A stretch of 52,836 bases of DNA from an uncultured Alistipes sp. (GTDB taxonomy: Bacteria > Bacteroidota > Bacteroidia > Bacteroidales > UBA932). Under the pieces are notes generated by a model that did not search any database, was not told the origin of the DNA, and saw only the letters and a program-made list of their open reading frames with translations. Positions 16,430 to 23,646 of this stretch are shown here, in pieces. Every line of letters starts with the position of its first letter. Within the stretch, counting starts at the first letter, position 1. The stretch covers positions 1 to 52,836 of the forward strand of contig UQUJ01000015.1 in the NCBI GenBank assembly GCA_900544195.1, given 5' to 3'. A program made the translations under genes and the position numbers.

Positions 16430-16455
16430 CCAATGGAAAGGAATTTGCATTCCTT

Positions 16456-16533
16456 ATGAATATTATGAAGCGTTTGTTTGAAAGTCTCCTTGATGCGAGG
16501 GCTCGTCAAACAATTAAACAGCGTGATTTATGA
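16456..16533 (+). CDS. 25-residue leader ORF overlapping the DUF1573 gene
   Basis: The frame starts ATG AAT ATT ATG at 16456, encodes MNIMKRLFESLLDARARQTI plus KQRDL, and ends in TGA at 16531-16533. This stop overlaps the next ATG at 16530 in the ATGA arrangement used for translational coupling. The peptide is basic, amphipathic and lacks hydrophobic signal features. It may be a leader that couples translation, or a real small protein. No family is recognised. Confidence 0.45.
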   Translation: MNIMKRLFESLLDARARQTIKQRDL

Positions 16534-17729
16534 ATATATTCAAGCATATCGCCGCCGCGCTGCTTTTGCTTGTGTCCGCCAGCGGTGTCATCGCCGCCCA
16601 GGGCTCTGGCAAAGACAACACATTCGGCGGAGTAGTCCAGCTGGACAAGACCGTGCACGATTTCGGGGACATTCTGGTCTCTGACGGCCCGGTGACCGCC
16701 ACGTTCACGGTCAAGAATGTGGGTGACAAAGCGTTGCTGATCTACAATGTTGTGTCCTCCTGCGGCTGTACGAATGTGGAATGGACCAGGAAGCCGATCG
16801 CTCCGGGTGAGACTGGAACCATCAAGGCTACCTTCAAGAATGACGAGAGGGGAGGCTACCCGTTCGACAAGTCCCTGACGGCATATTTCTCGGGCTTGAA
16901 GCAGCCTGTTGTCCTGAGGCTCAGAGGCGTCACCCACGACAAGCAATTATCTTTGGGAGAACTTTATCCGATCCATTTCGGCAATCTGGCCTTCAAGAAG
17001 GTTGACATCAAGGGCGGCAACCTGTCTCAGGAACAGCAGAAAAGCGGGACGGCTCTGGTGGCTAATCTTGGAAGCAAACCGTTGACAGTCAGTTTTTCCG
17101 ATGTCAGTGAAGGACTTTCGGTAAAGGTGTCGCCGAACCCCGTTCCGGCGCAGTCCACGGCCAAACTGAACTACACGGTCACGGCTGACAGAAACCATTG
17201 GGGGAAGAACTATTACTATGCGACTCCGCTGGTGGACGGCCGCCAGTACAAGGCGGTTGTCTCGAAGTCGGCGGAGAAAGAGCCAGTGGCGGCCGGTGCC
17301 GAGGCCATCGTAGCTGACCCTAATCCTGAACTCGGAGCCGGCAAGAGCCGCATAGGAATATTCACGTACACGAAAGAGAATTTTTCATCGCTCACGGACA
17401 AGGAACGTAATGACGGCCCTAATCCGATGGCCGACGAGAGCACATTCTCCTTCGGCAAGGTCAAAGCCGGAACGAATGTGGACTGCAAGTTCACGTTCAC
17501 CAACAAAGGCAAGTCTCCTTTTCGAATATATAAGGTGGATTCCGAAAGTTCGCACGTGAAGGCGCAGGCTTTCGCGGATGTTCCCGCAGGTGGCAAAGGT
17601 GACCTGAAGGTGACTTTCGACACGAAGGGATTCCCGGCAGGGGAGTGCCTGATAGTCTTGACCTTGACCACGAACTCGCCTCTCCGTCCCATCATCAACC
17701 TTTATCTCACCGGTTGGGTGTCAAAGTAA
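16530..17729 (+). CDS. DUF1573 exported Ig-like repeat protein
   Basis: This 399-residue protein has a signal peptide (1-23) and then beta-rich Ig-like domains of the ASPM-SPD2-Hydin type. The DUF1573 signature is seen twice: HDFGDILVSDGPVTATFTVK with SSCGCTN at 76-82, and near residue 307 the parallel FSFGKVKAGTNVDCKFTFTN, where the Cys pair is missing. A middle domain carries a similar strand pattern. DUF1573 proteins are abundant in Bacteroidetes and are thought to be periplasmic or surface adaptors. Their partners are unknown. The next gene starts 9 bp later, suggesting cotranscription with the exporter. Confidence 0.85.
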   Translation: MNIFKHIAAALLLLVSASGVIAAQGSGKDNTFGGVVQLDKTVHDFGDILVSDGPVTATFTVKNVGDKALLIYNVVSSCGCTNVEWTRKPIAPGETGTIKATFKNDERGGYPFDKSLTAYFSGLKQPVVLRLRGVTHDKQLSLGELYPIHFGNLAFKKVDIKGGNLSQEQQKSGTALVANLGSKPLTVSFSDVSEGLSVKVSPNPVPAQSTAKLNYTVTADRNHWGKNYYYATPLVDGRQYKAVVSKSAEKEPVAAGAEAIVADPNPELGAGKSRIGIFTYTKENFSSLTDKERNDGPNPMADESTFSFGKVKAGTNVDCKFTFTNKGKSPFRIYKVDSESSHVKAQAFADVPAGGKGDLKVTFDTKGFPAGECLIVLTLTTNSPLRPIINLYLTGWVSK

Positions 17730-17738
17730 TTCCTGAAT

Positions 17739-18797
17739 ATGTTCAGTATCACTTCAGTACTTTTTGAAGTATTCCGTGGAGCGGTTCTCATCTCCGGCCT
17801 CGTGGTCGTCATGATGATGATCATCGAGTCTTTCAATGTGGAGTCGGACGGCAGGATATTCAGATCCCTGAAGAAATCAGGCTTTGCCCAAGTGCTTGTG
17901 TCTGCCTTACTTGGCTCGGTTCCAGGATGTGTCGGTGGCTTCGCAGCAGTGTCGCTCTACACGCACAGGATGCTGAGTTTCGGCGCGTTGGTCGCTATGA
18001 TGATCGCCACGGCCGGGGACGAGTCGTTCCTTATGCTGGCGATGTTTCCGGGCAAGGCCGCTCTGCTGTTCCTTATCCTTTTTGTGCTGGCCGTCGTGAC
18101 GGGACTGTTAATTGACCGATTCTCGCCCGGAGACAAACCGCTGCCAACCAGACTTGAGGATTCCTTTGAACTTCACGGAGACGGATGCGAGCATCAGGAC
18201 GGGCATCATCACAAGGAAGGAAGGCATTTCGGAAGGACAAGAATATTCCTGTTTGCCGGAGTCGTGATATTCATAGCCGCCCTTTTGCTTGGATTTTTGG
18301 AGGAAGGCGGTGAGACAGAGGGACTTGATGTCTTCAATGAGGAGTGGACTTTCTTGATCTTCGGTGCGCTAAGCCTTGTCGTGCTGGGGGCGCTGCTATT
18401 CGCCTCCGACCATTTTGTTGAGGAACATCTTTGGGAACATATTGTCCGCAAGCATCTTCCGAGCATATTCCTTTGGACTTTCGGAGTGCTTCTGGTCATC
18501 GGATTCCTGTTCAATTTCATCGACATCTCCGCTTGGGTCAGCGACAACACCGCTCTGATGATTCTGCTTGCGATAGTGGTCGGCCTGATTCCCGAGTCAG
18601 GGCCGCATCTGGTCTTTGTGACCCTGTTCGCCAGCGGTGTAATCCCGTTCCCCGTCCTGCTGGCCAATTCCATCGTGCAGGACGGCCACGCATCCCTCCC
18701 TCTTCTTGCCGACAGCAAATCCTCATTCTTCAAGGCGAAAGCGATAAAAGTCGGTATCGCCCTCATCGTTTTTGTCGTGTGGGGTTTGATATTATGA
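17739..18797 (+). CDS. 10-TM putative metal/arsenic exporter (ArsP_2-like permease)
   Basis: This 352-residue polytopic inner-membrane protein has two related halves. The first carries GSVPGCVGGF near residue 59 and the second VGLIPESGPHLVF near residue 286, the repeated motif of the family annotated as putative 10-TM heavy-metal exporters. The halves are joined by a His- and Asp/Glu-rich loop (HGDGCEHQDGHHHKEGRHFG, about residues 148-167), a plausible metal-binding segment. The transported ion is not known. It starts 9 bp after the DUF1573 gene, so the two are probably one operon. Confidence 0.8.
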   Translation: MFSITSVLFEVFRGAVLISGLVVVMMMIIESFNVESDGRIFRSLKKSGFAQVLVSALLGSVPGCVGGFAAVSLYTHRMLSFGALVAMMIATAGDESFLMLAMFPGKAALLFLILFVLAVVTGLLIDRFSPGDKPLPTRLEDSFELHGDGCEHQDGHHHKEGRHFGRTRIFLFAGVVIFIAALLLGFLEEGGETEGLDVFNEEWTFLIFGALSLVVLGALLFASDHFVEEHLWEHIVRKHLPSIFLWTFGVLLVIGFLFNFIDISAWVSDNTALMILLAIVVGLIPESGPHLVFVTLFASGVIPFPVLLANSIVQDGHASLPLLADSKSSFFKAKAIKVGIALIVFVVWGLIL

Positions 18798-18816
18798 TTT
18801 TTAAGATTTATATTTG
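18785..18816 (+). promoter_or_regulatory. Ferredoxin promoter overlapping the end of the exporter gene
   Basis: TTTG at 18785-18788, inside the last codons of the exporter, is followed after exactly 20 nt by TATATTTG at 18809-18816. Both boxes match the consensus fully. The ferredoxin ATG lies about 60 nt downstream, so the ferredoxin can be made independently of the exporter. Confidence 0.75.
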
Positions 18817-18876
18817 CATAATGTTTCCGGCAATCCGGAGGCAGACAAAAGGAAAACAATTTTATTTTAGTGAATT

Positions 18877-19050
18877 ATGGCTTACAAGATTTCAGAAACT
18901 GATTGCGTAGCTTGCGGAACTTGCGCAGGCGAGTGCCCTCAGGGCGCTATCCACGAGGGTGACGTTTACACCATCGACCCGAACGCCTGCATCGACTGCG
19001 GCACCTGCGCCGACGTCTGCCCGATGGGCGCCATCCACCCGGCAGAGTAA
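18877..19050 (+). CDS. 2x[4Fe-4S] ferredoxin
   Basis: This 57-residue cytoplasmic electron carrier has two clostridial-type cluster motifs, C-x2-C-x2-C-x3-C-P. The cysteines are at 10, 13, 16 and 20, and at 38, 41, 44 and 48. Length and internal two-fold symmetry are exactly those of bacterial 2[4Fe-4S] ferredoxins, which serve pyruvate:ferredoxin oxidoreductase and other anaerobic enzymes. It has its own promoter (18785-18816) and its own terminator (19073-19105), so it is likely a single-gene, strongly expressed unit. The family is certain; the redox partner is not. Confidence 0.96.
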   Translation: MAYKISETDCVACGTCAGECPQGAIHEGDVYTIDPNACIDCGTCADVCPMGAIHPAE

Positions 19051-19072
19051 TCGGACATAGCAAGATTCCAGA

Positions 19073-19105
19073 GAGGACGACTGCAACTCACAGTCGTCCT
19101 CTTTA
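19073..19105 (+). terminator. Rho-independent terminator of the ferredoxin gene
   Basis: A perfect 11-bp stem, GAGGACGACTG (19073-19083) with CAGTCGTCCTC (19091-19101), has a 7-nt loop and is followed by TTTATTTG. It stands 23 bp after the ferredoxin stop. Confidence 0.9.
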
Positions 19106-19151
19106 TTTGTGCGTACTACCAGGTAATATTTTTTACCCGCTCCCTGTCAGT

Positions 19152-19211
19152 ATTTTACAAAACGCCATTTTACAAAACGCCATTTTACAGAACACCATTT
19201 TGCAAAACACC
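19152..19211. repeat. Four tandem 15-bp repeats
   Basis: The unit ATTTTACAAAACGCC is repeated four times head to tail (19152-19166, 19167-19181, 19182-19196, 19197-19211). Copies 1 and 2 are identical. Copy 3 has two changes and copy 4 has two. The period is a multiple of three, but no open frame runs through with a plausible start. It lies between the ferredoxin terminator and the intron remnant. Confidence 0.85.
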
Positions 19212-19490
19212 TTCAGCCACATAGCCTTCCTATGCCCGTAGAGACCGTGTCGGGCTGAAAAACTTGAAGCCAAAGTCACAAGTTTTTCACGTCAAAGTGC
19301 CTTCCAGATGCTTCTGGCCAGCTTTGGACTGAAAGCGTTTCGTAAAAAACTTAACCTTCCGCATGCCGCAGAAAGCCGCCTTGAAGCATCCTTCTGGTAG
19401 GGAGGTGGGCCGTTGATGTCAGGGGGAATCCATCGCCAGTCTCACGAAGGTGTCGCCGGCTATCCTTGTTTGATGGACTACTATGTCAAA
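19212..19490. other. Non-coding or decayed stretch before the intron end
   Basis: No convincing gene is present. Short frames occur (for example one ending in LKAFRKKLNLPHAAESRLEA), but without a start or recognised domain. Given the group II intron 3' end at 19505-19600, this may be the rest of the intron with a lost or heavily decayed reverse-transcriptase gene, but I could not find a reverse-transcriptase motif. Confidence 0.35.
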
Positions 19491-19504
19491 TTGCACGTAA
19501 GATA

Positions 19505-19600
19505 AGGAACCGCCGTATGCGGAACCGCACGTACGGTGGTGTGAGAGGTCGGAAAACGAAAGTAAGAAGAAAACCACTTCGTTTTCCTCCTGCTCGATTT
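19505..19600 (+). mobile_element. 3' end of a group II intron (domains V and VI)
   Basis: The segment 19509-19540 folds as domain V. The lower stem ACCGCCGTA pairs with TACGGTGGT, a CG bulge lies on the 3' side, and the upper stem TGCGG/CCGCA is capped by a short loop. Just downstream GTGTGAGAGGTCGG leads to a second hairpin (GGAAAACGAA 19551-19560 with TTCGTTTTCC 19578-19587), consistent with domain VI. The sequence matches the form common in bacterial introns that carry a reverse transcriptase. No such gene was found upstream, so this is probably a remnant. The exact 3' splice point near 19600 is estimated. Confidence 0.75.
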
Positions 19601-19653
19601 GTGTGTCGGGCATTGCGAAAGCATGTGATCCGCATGGTGGGCTTATCAGGTGA

Positions 19654-21195
19654 CTAATAATTGAAATAAGTGCAGAGTCCGTAGTAGGAGATATAGTTGG
19701 AATATCGTTCCTCATAGAAAACCTTCCAACCGCTGTTGATTCTATAAGTCGCGGCTCTGTCCAGTCCTTTTGTGTTGTACACGGTAGAGGCTCGGAAGTC
19801 ACCGTTGTCGCGGCTGCGGTAAATATGAAGCTTTGCCGCGGTTTGCTCCGGCTCGTAGATGCCTGATACAGTCTTTACATACTCATATTCCCGTGTCATC
19901 CCGTTTTTTTGAGTGGAATTCCCGGATGTGCTGTAGTTCGGATGGTTGTTTTGTCCCGAACCGCCTATGGCAGCCACACATTGCTCATTCTGGATGCCGC
20001 TGCCTGTGTCCAACAGCCCGGAATCCATAATTTCATTGGCGGCAATCATGGTCGCTGCTATGCCTTTAGCCAGGCCGTTGACGATTGCGGCGCCTACATT
20101 TGATTTCTTGGAGAATGTCCCGGAATCATACAATGAGCACATCTCCGCTGCCGGGAGATAGCCTTTGTCCGCAAGCTCTTCAAAGGCAGGAAATGCTTTT
20201 GATTCCCCGCGGCTTTCAAAAATCGAGAGATTGTTCACGCCTTGGTACATCTGTTTCATGTCGTAAACAAATTCCCCCGGCAGGTATCCGGCGGACATCG
20301 CCTGACGGTAAAGTTCTGTTGCAGATTTGTCATCACCAGTCTCCTCATACACACCGGCCAACGCATACATTGATGGAGTATGACCGAGAATGCAGTTCTT
20401 GTCCAGCAGTTCTTTAGCCTTGTCATAATCATGCTTGAAAATTGAACGTAAGGCTTCATAATAACCTGTCTGAATATCTGCTGATACACCGTTTGTCCTG
20501 TTGTAGGATACTGCATATATCCTTTCATAGTTTCTTTCCTTGCATCGTATGATAGCTAGTTCAGGGTCATCATAATTCAATGCATAGTAGTAACAAGCTT
20601 TGTCCACATCAACCGGAGTTCCAATACCTACAAGATAGCAGGTCGCTATTATGCCATTGAATATAGGGCTGATATTCTGGGCCTGGCGGTACAGGTCGAA
20701 AGCTTTTGCGTCATTATTTTCCACACCATCACCGTACAAGTAGGCATTAGCAAGGTCAATGATGAATGTGAGACGGTCAGGAACTGTAAGCTGTGACTCA
20801 GATGGATCGCTTAATGCGTCTTCGAGTATTTTTGCACCGCGCGCCTTGAGGTGATCAGGGTTGTACCCAGCCATCAGGCAGCGGCCGTAGTATGCGGAAC
20901 AATACAGTTTCCATGACGGTTCGCGAGTGCAGGCCTCTGCATAAGATTCCGTAATCCGACTCAATCTTTTCGGCTTGTACTTGGAAGATATAATGGCATT
21001 ATGGTACTTGAACATAAAATTATGAACCGCCGCAGGGTACTCGTCGTCAGTGATAATGTCATCTACACCATATACGACAGGCTTGTCAAAAACCTGAGCG
21101 TCCGCGCGAATTGGCGTGATTGTCAAAGCGGTTATGACCAGCAGGACAGAACTTGTGGCGGCGAACAGTGCCTTACAGTATTTATTGGTTTCCAT
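19654..21195 (-). CDS. Exported Sel1-repeat protein
   Basis: From ATG 21195 the protein (about 513 residues) begins METNKYCKALFAATSSVLLV and continues with more hydrophobic residues to ADAQ, a signal peptide. Sel1/TPR-like repeats follow, for example AYLYGDGVENNDAKAFDLYR, ATCYLVGIGTPVDVDKACYY and ALAGVYEETGDDKSATELYR. The C-terminal part (after about residue 390) lacks repeats and is rich in Ser, Asn and Tyr. Sel1 proteins usually scaffold protein complexes, here in the periplasm or on the surface. The open frame continues upstream without a stop into an AlbA_2 fragment, but the signal peptide argues that this gene starts at 21195 (or at ATG 21222). No binding partner is evident. Confidence 0.7.
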   Translation of the reverse strand: METNKYCKALFAATSSVLLVITALTITPIRADAQVFDKPVVYGVDDIITDDEYPAAVHNFMFKYHNAIISSKYKPKRLSRITESYAEACTREPSWKLYCSAYYGRCLMAGYNPDHLKARGAKILEDALSDPSESQLTVPDRLTFIIDLANAYLYGDGVENNDAKAFDLYRQAQNISPIFNGIIATCYLVGIGTPVDVDKACYYYALNYDDPELAIIRCKERNYERIYAVSYNRTNGVSADIQTGYYEALRSIFKHDYDKAKELLDKNCILGHTPSMYALAGVYEETGDDKSATELYRQAMSAGYLPGEFVYDMKQMYQGVNNLSIFESRGESKAFPAFEELADKGYLPAAEMCSLYDSGTFSKKSNVGAAIVNGLAKGIAATMIAANEIMDSGLLDTGSGIQNEQCVAAIGGSGQNNHPNYSTSGNSTQKNGMTREYEYVKTVSGIYEPEQTAAKLHIYRSRDNGDFRASTVYNTKGLDRAATYRINSGWKVFYEERYSNYISYYGLCTYFNY

Positions 21196-21222
21196 CAATC
21201 GTGTTTTTGTCAAGATAGTCAT

Positions 21223-21565
21223 TTTTCTTAGATCTGCAAAACTGGTGTCGTGAGTGAGTTCTGTATAGACAACAGTAGGTAATACCCTTTTTATCAACAT
21301 TTTAATCAACGAGACTGCCGGCTCAATCTTGGTCAACTCGCGAGCGATTTCTCTGCGGGTGTTATCTGTAACCTGCTGTCCTATAACCTGCAAAGAAGCC
21401 GATGTTATGCCGAGAAGAACACGGCCTCCAGATGTGTTCAGAAAGGCACACACTGTGTGCATCGCGTCCTTCAACTCTCCCGTGGATTTTTTTCAGTTCG
21501 AGAGTTCGTGTTTCGTCTTTCTTGATGAGTTCTTGTATTTCGGCATTAGTCATAATCGTCGTCAC
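21223..21565 (-). pseudogene. Frameshifted AlbA_2 (Schlafen-like) N-terminal fragment
   Basis: The frame from ATG 21565 or 21553 reads MTNAEIQELIKKDETRTLEL and then KK. A run of seven A (T7 at 21487-21493 on the plus strand) shifts it; with six, it would read on as STGELKDAMHTVCAFLNTSG, GRVLLGITSASLQVIGQQV and TDNTRREIARELTKIEPAVS. This is the AlbA_2 domain of putative ATP-binding transcriptional regulators. After about 100 residues the similarity ends and the frame runs into the Sel1 gene. The rest of the gene is missing. The C-terminal portion of a gene of the same superfamily lies at 9337-10070, but nothing shows they were one gene. Confidence 0.75.
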
Positions 21566-21764
21566 CTTTGTCTTTGCATATTTATGAAAAGTTATTGAAG
21601 ATTTGGGACTTGGAACAGATCTATTTCTTTAGGAGTCTTTTCCACCTCCTATCCGTAGTTGGTAAAGTGGGACGGAAGTTTGAATATACCCATGCAGATT
21701 TTTGGCGGCATCTCATCTGGATTCCGGATAAAATGACTACCTTGCGAAAAATACTGCGGTTTCA

Positions 21765-22637
21765 ATGACTGATAAGGAACGTGACGAACTCAAAGAGGTG
21801 ATCAGGAAAGATTACCCGGGAATCTCGGAGGCGGAAATCTCATTTATGGTTTCGTTCTTCGAAATGATGCAGGCTAAGACAGCGGCATATTCAACTGTGG
21901 GTGCCAGTGCGACGGCCACTTCAAACACTAAGAATAGCCAAGGGACTGGAAATGCCGGAGGAGCCAAAGGCAAGAAAAAATCAAAGGCCGACCGGCTGGT
22001 GGACTCAAGCAAACCATCGAAGACTTACATATTATACGCTTCCATCGAACAATGTCCTGTCAAGGTGTTCAGACGGATAAAAGTGCCGTCAAACCTTTGG
22101 CTTGGGAATCTTGGAAAGATATTCATCACTGCGTTCGGTTGGGCCGGTTATCATCTCTCACAATTCACCAAAGGCGATGTGTACTATACGTCCAGAGACA
22201 ACATTGATGAAAGAGAAAGTTTCAATTTTGGTTGTAGTAACAGGCATATTGACGAGATGACCGTCACCGTCGCGGATGTTCTGCCGCAAAAAGGCAGCAC
22301 AATCTCTTTTGAATATGATTTCGGAGATGGCTGGATCCACAATGTCAGGGTCTCATCGGTCAGTGACGAGCCTCTCCGGGGCGAGGATATATGTGTGACA
22401 TCAGGCAAAGGAGCCTGCCCACCGGAAGATGTCGGGGGTGTGTGGGGCTATGCGCAAATGCTTGACATCCTGTCCGGGAAGGTTGATGACCCGGAGGAGA
22501 AGGCCTCATACGAGGAATGGCTCGGACTTCAGGAAGGAGAGACCTATGATCCTGAGGAATTTGATTTGGAGATCGCAAACGAGGATGTCGAAGACCTTGT
22601 CGCCTTGATCCTCAAAGGCAAGGAAGACTCTCGATAG
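21765..22637 (+). CDS. pRiA4b ORF-3-like protein
   Basis: This 290-residue cytoplasmic protein has a basic, low-complexity linker at about 45-80, followed by a pRiA4b ORF-3-like domain: YILYASIEQCPVKVFRRIKV, then GWAGYHLSQF, VADVLPQKGSTISFEYDFGD and GWIHNVRV. The family is common on plasmids and in accessory regions. It is sometimes listed as a transposon passenger but has no established activity. The C-terminal end is acidic (YDPEEFDLEIANEDVEDLV). The N-terminal 40 residues look helical and may form a small dimerisation segment. The start at 21765 is preceded by AT-rich DNA without a clear promoter match. Confidence 0.8.
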   Translation: MTDKERDELKEVIRKDYPGISEAEISFMVSFFEMMQAKTAAYSTVGASATATSNTKNSQGTGNAGGAKGKKKSKADRLVDSSKPSKTYILYASIEQCPVKVFRRIKVPSNLWLGNLGKIFITAFGWAGYHLSQFTKGDVYYTSRDNIDERESFNFGCSNRHIDEMTVTVADVLPQKGSTISFEYDFGDGWIHNVRVSSVSDEPLRGEDICVTSGKGACPPEDVGGVWGYAQMLDILSGKVDDPEEKASYEEWLGLQEGETYDPEEFDLEIANEDVEDLVALILKGKEDSR

Positions 22638-22670
22638 AATCAATGGATCAGGAACGTATTAGGTTGGTTT

Positions 22671-23528
22671 TTAAGCCGGATACTGGTCACAAAGAATGCG
22701 GTGGAGTGCTGTTGCGATGTGATTGGATGGTTCGAGGGCTTCTAAATGAACGTCAAGGGTGAAGTCAGGAAGAGAGACGGGAAGCGTGATGAGGTCCTGG
22801 CGTGTGGCAGGATGGGGGAGCAGGCCGATGATGTCTGGGGAATCTGCGACCAACTTCACGATGGCTTCGGCAGAATCCGACACGACTGCCACGCGCGCCT
22901 TCAAATCAAGCGGCAAAATCTCTGAATATATCTTCGGAACCGCAAGCCTGGCGCTCTGCGGAAGGTCTTTCAGGTCTGTCGTTTTTGAATATGCCGGATT
23001 GGAGCTTACCGCCGATGCCGTCACGCTGAACAAGAACGTGCCGATGTCTTCGAACGATGGCTCTGTCACGTGCCTTTGGGCGTAAATCCTTATGTCTGAA
23101 TCATTTCCGGAAGATTCGCTGCGGATGGAGAAAGTCAGGGACGGATTGAAGGCCAGAAGTTTTGAAAGCGCCTGGGGGAGAATATGGCTGGCGATGAAGC
23201 CGTCGGCGGAGAGTCTGACCGGCTTGTTGGCGGAGAGTTTGCCCTCCGGCCCGAACATCATTTCCGTCGCCGTGTACCAGTAGAGGATCCTCCCGGCATA
23301 TTCCTTGAACGCCGCGCCTTTCGGAGTGAGCGTGACGGAGCCTTTTCTCCGGAGAAACAGTTCCGCGCCGAGGCTCTTCTCAAGCTCCGCGATGTTCTGG
23401 CTGACAGCCGGCTGCGACACACCAAGCGCCTTGGCGGCCAAAGTGAAGCTGCCCTTCTCGGCCACCGCCATGAATATTCTCAGTCTGAAATCCTCCAGAA
23501 CCCCTTCCCGGTAACATTTTGTAGACAT
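22671..23528 (-). CDS. LysR-family transcriptional regulator
   Basis: This is a 285-residue regulator with an N-terminal winged helix-turn-helix (LRIFMAVAEKGSFTLAAKAL then GVSQPAVSQNIAELEKSLGA), a linker helix, and a type 2 periplasmic-binding-like effector domain. The start at 23528 (MSTKCYREG) is favoured because family members have about 10-15 residues before this helix; a longer frame reaches 23585. The ATG overlaps a perfect 12-bp inverted repeat (23527-23558), which could be an autoregulatory operator. The next gene upstream (phosphatase) is on the same strand, so the usual divergent target gene is missing and the regulon is unknown. Confidence 0.9.
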   Translation of the reverse strand: MSTKCYREGVLEDFRLRIFMAVAEKGSFTLAAKALGVSQPAVSQNIAELEKSLGAELFLRRKGSVTLTPKGAAFKEYAGRILYWYTATEMMFGPEGKLSANKPVRLSADGFIASHILPQALSKLLAFNPSLTFSIRSESSGNDSDIRIYAQRHVTEPSFEDIGTFLFSVTASAVSSNPAYSKTTDLKDLPQSARLAVPKIYSEILPLDLKARVAVVSDSAEAIVKLVADSPDIIGLLPHPATRQDLITLPVSLPDFTLDVHLEALEPSNHIATALHRILCDQYPA

Positions 23529-23558
23529 ATTCACAAAATTAGCCAGTTTTGTGAATAT
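23527..23558. promoter_or_regulatory. Perfect 12-bp inverted repeat at the LysR start codon
   Basis: ATATTCACAAAA (23527-23538) and TTTTGTGAATAT (23547-23558) are exact complements with an 8-nt spacer. The site covers the start codon of the LysR gene, so binding or RNA folding would block its expression. The A/T-rich dyad suits a LysR-type box for self-repression, but it is larger and more perfect than the usual T-N11-A site. Both arms contain the GAATAT word. Confidence 0.6.
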
Positions 23559-23646
23559 AACCAACGAGGATGACAAAAAAGTCACCCTCGCCGGTAATTG
23601 GTAAGCGTTTGCTAATCCTTTAAAAACAACAAGTTGGTGAAGCGTG

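Noticed and set aside
16250..16450. 66-codon minus-strand frame upstream of parE
   Set aside because: It covers the promoter regions of both flanking transcripts and looks random.
9337..21565. Idea that the AlbA_2 start at 21.5 kb and the HATPase end at 9-10 kb are halves of one split gene
   Set aside because: The pieces belong to the same superfamily, but the middle is missing from both and they lie 11 kb apart; sequence alone does not link them.
21568..21768. 66-codon plus-strand frame before the pRiA4b-like gene
   Set aside because: It overlaps the next start in another frame and shows no family or start signal.
23566..23589. Hairpin GAGGATGAC/GTCACCCTC as a terminator
   Set aside because: One mismatch, and no T-run follows on the minus strand. 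It lies upstream of LysR but is too weak to assert.
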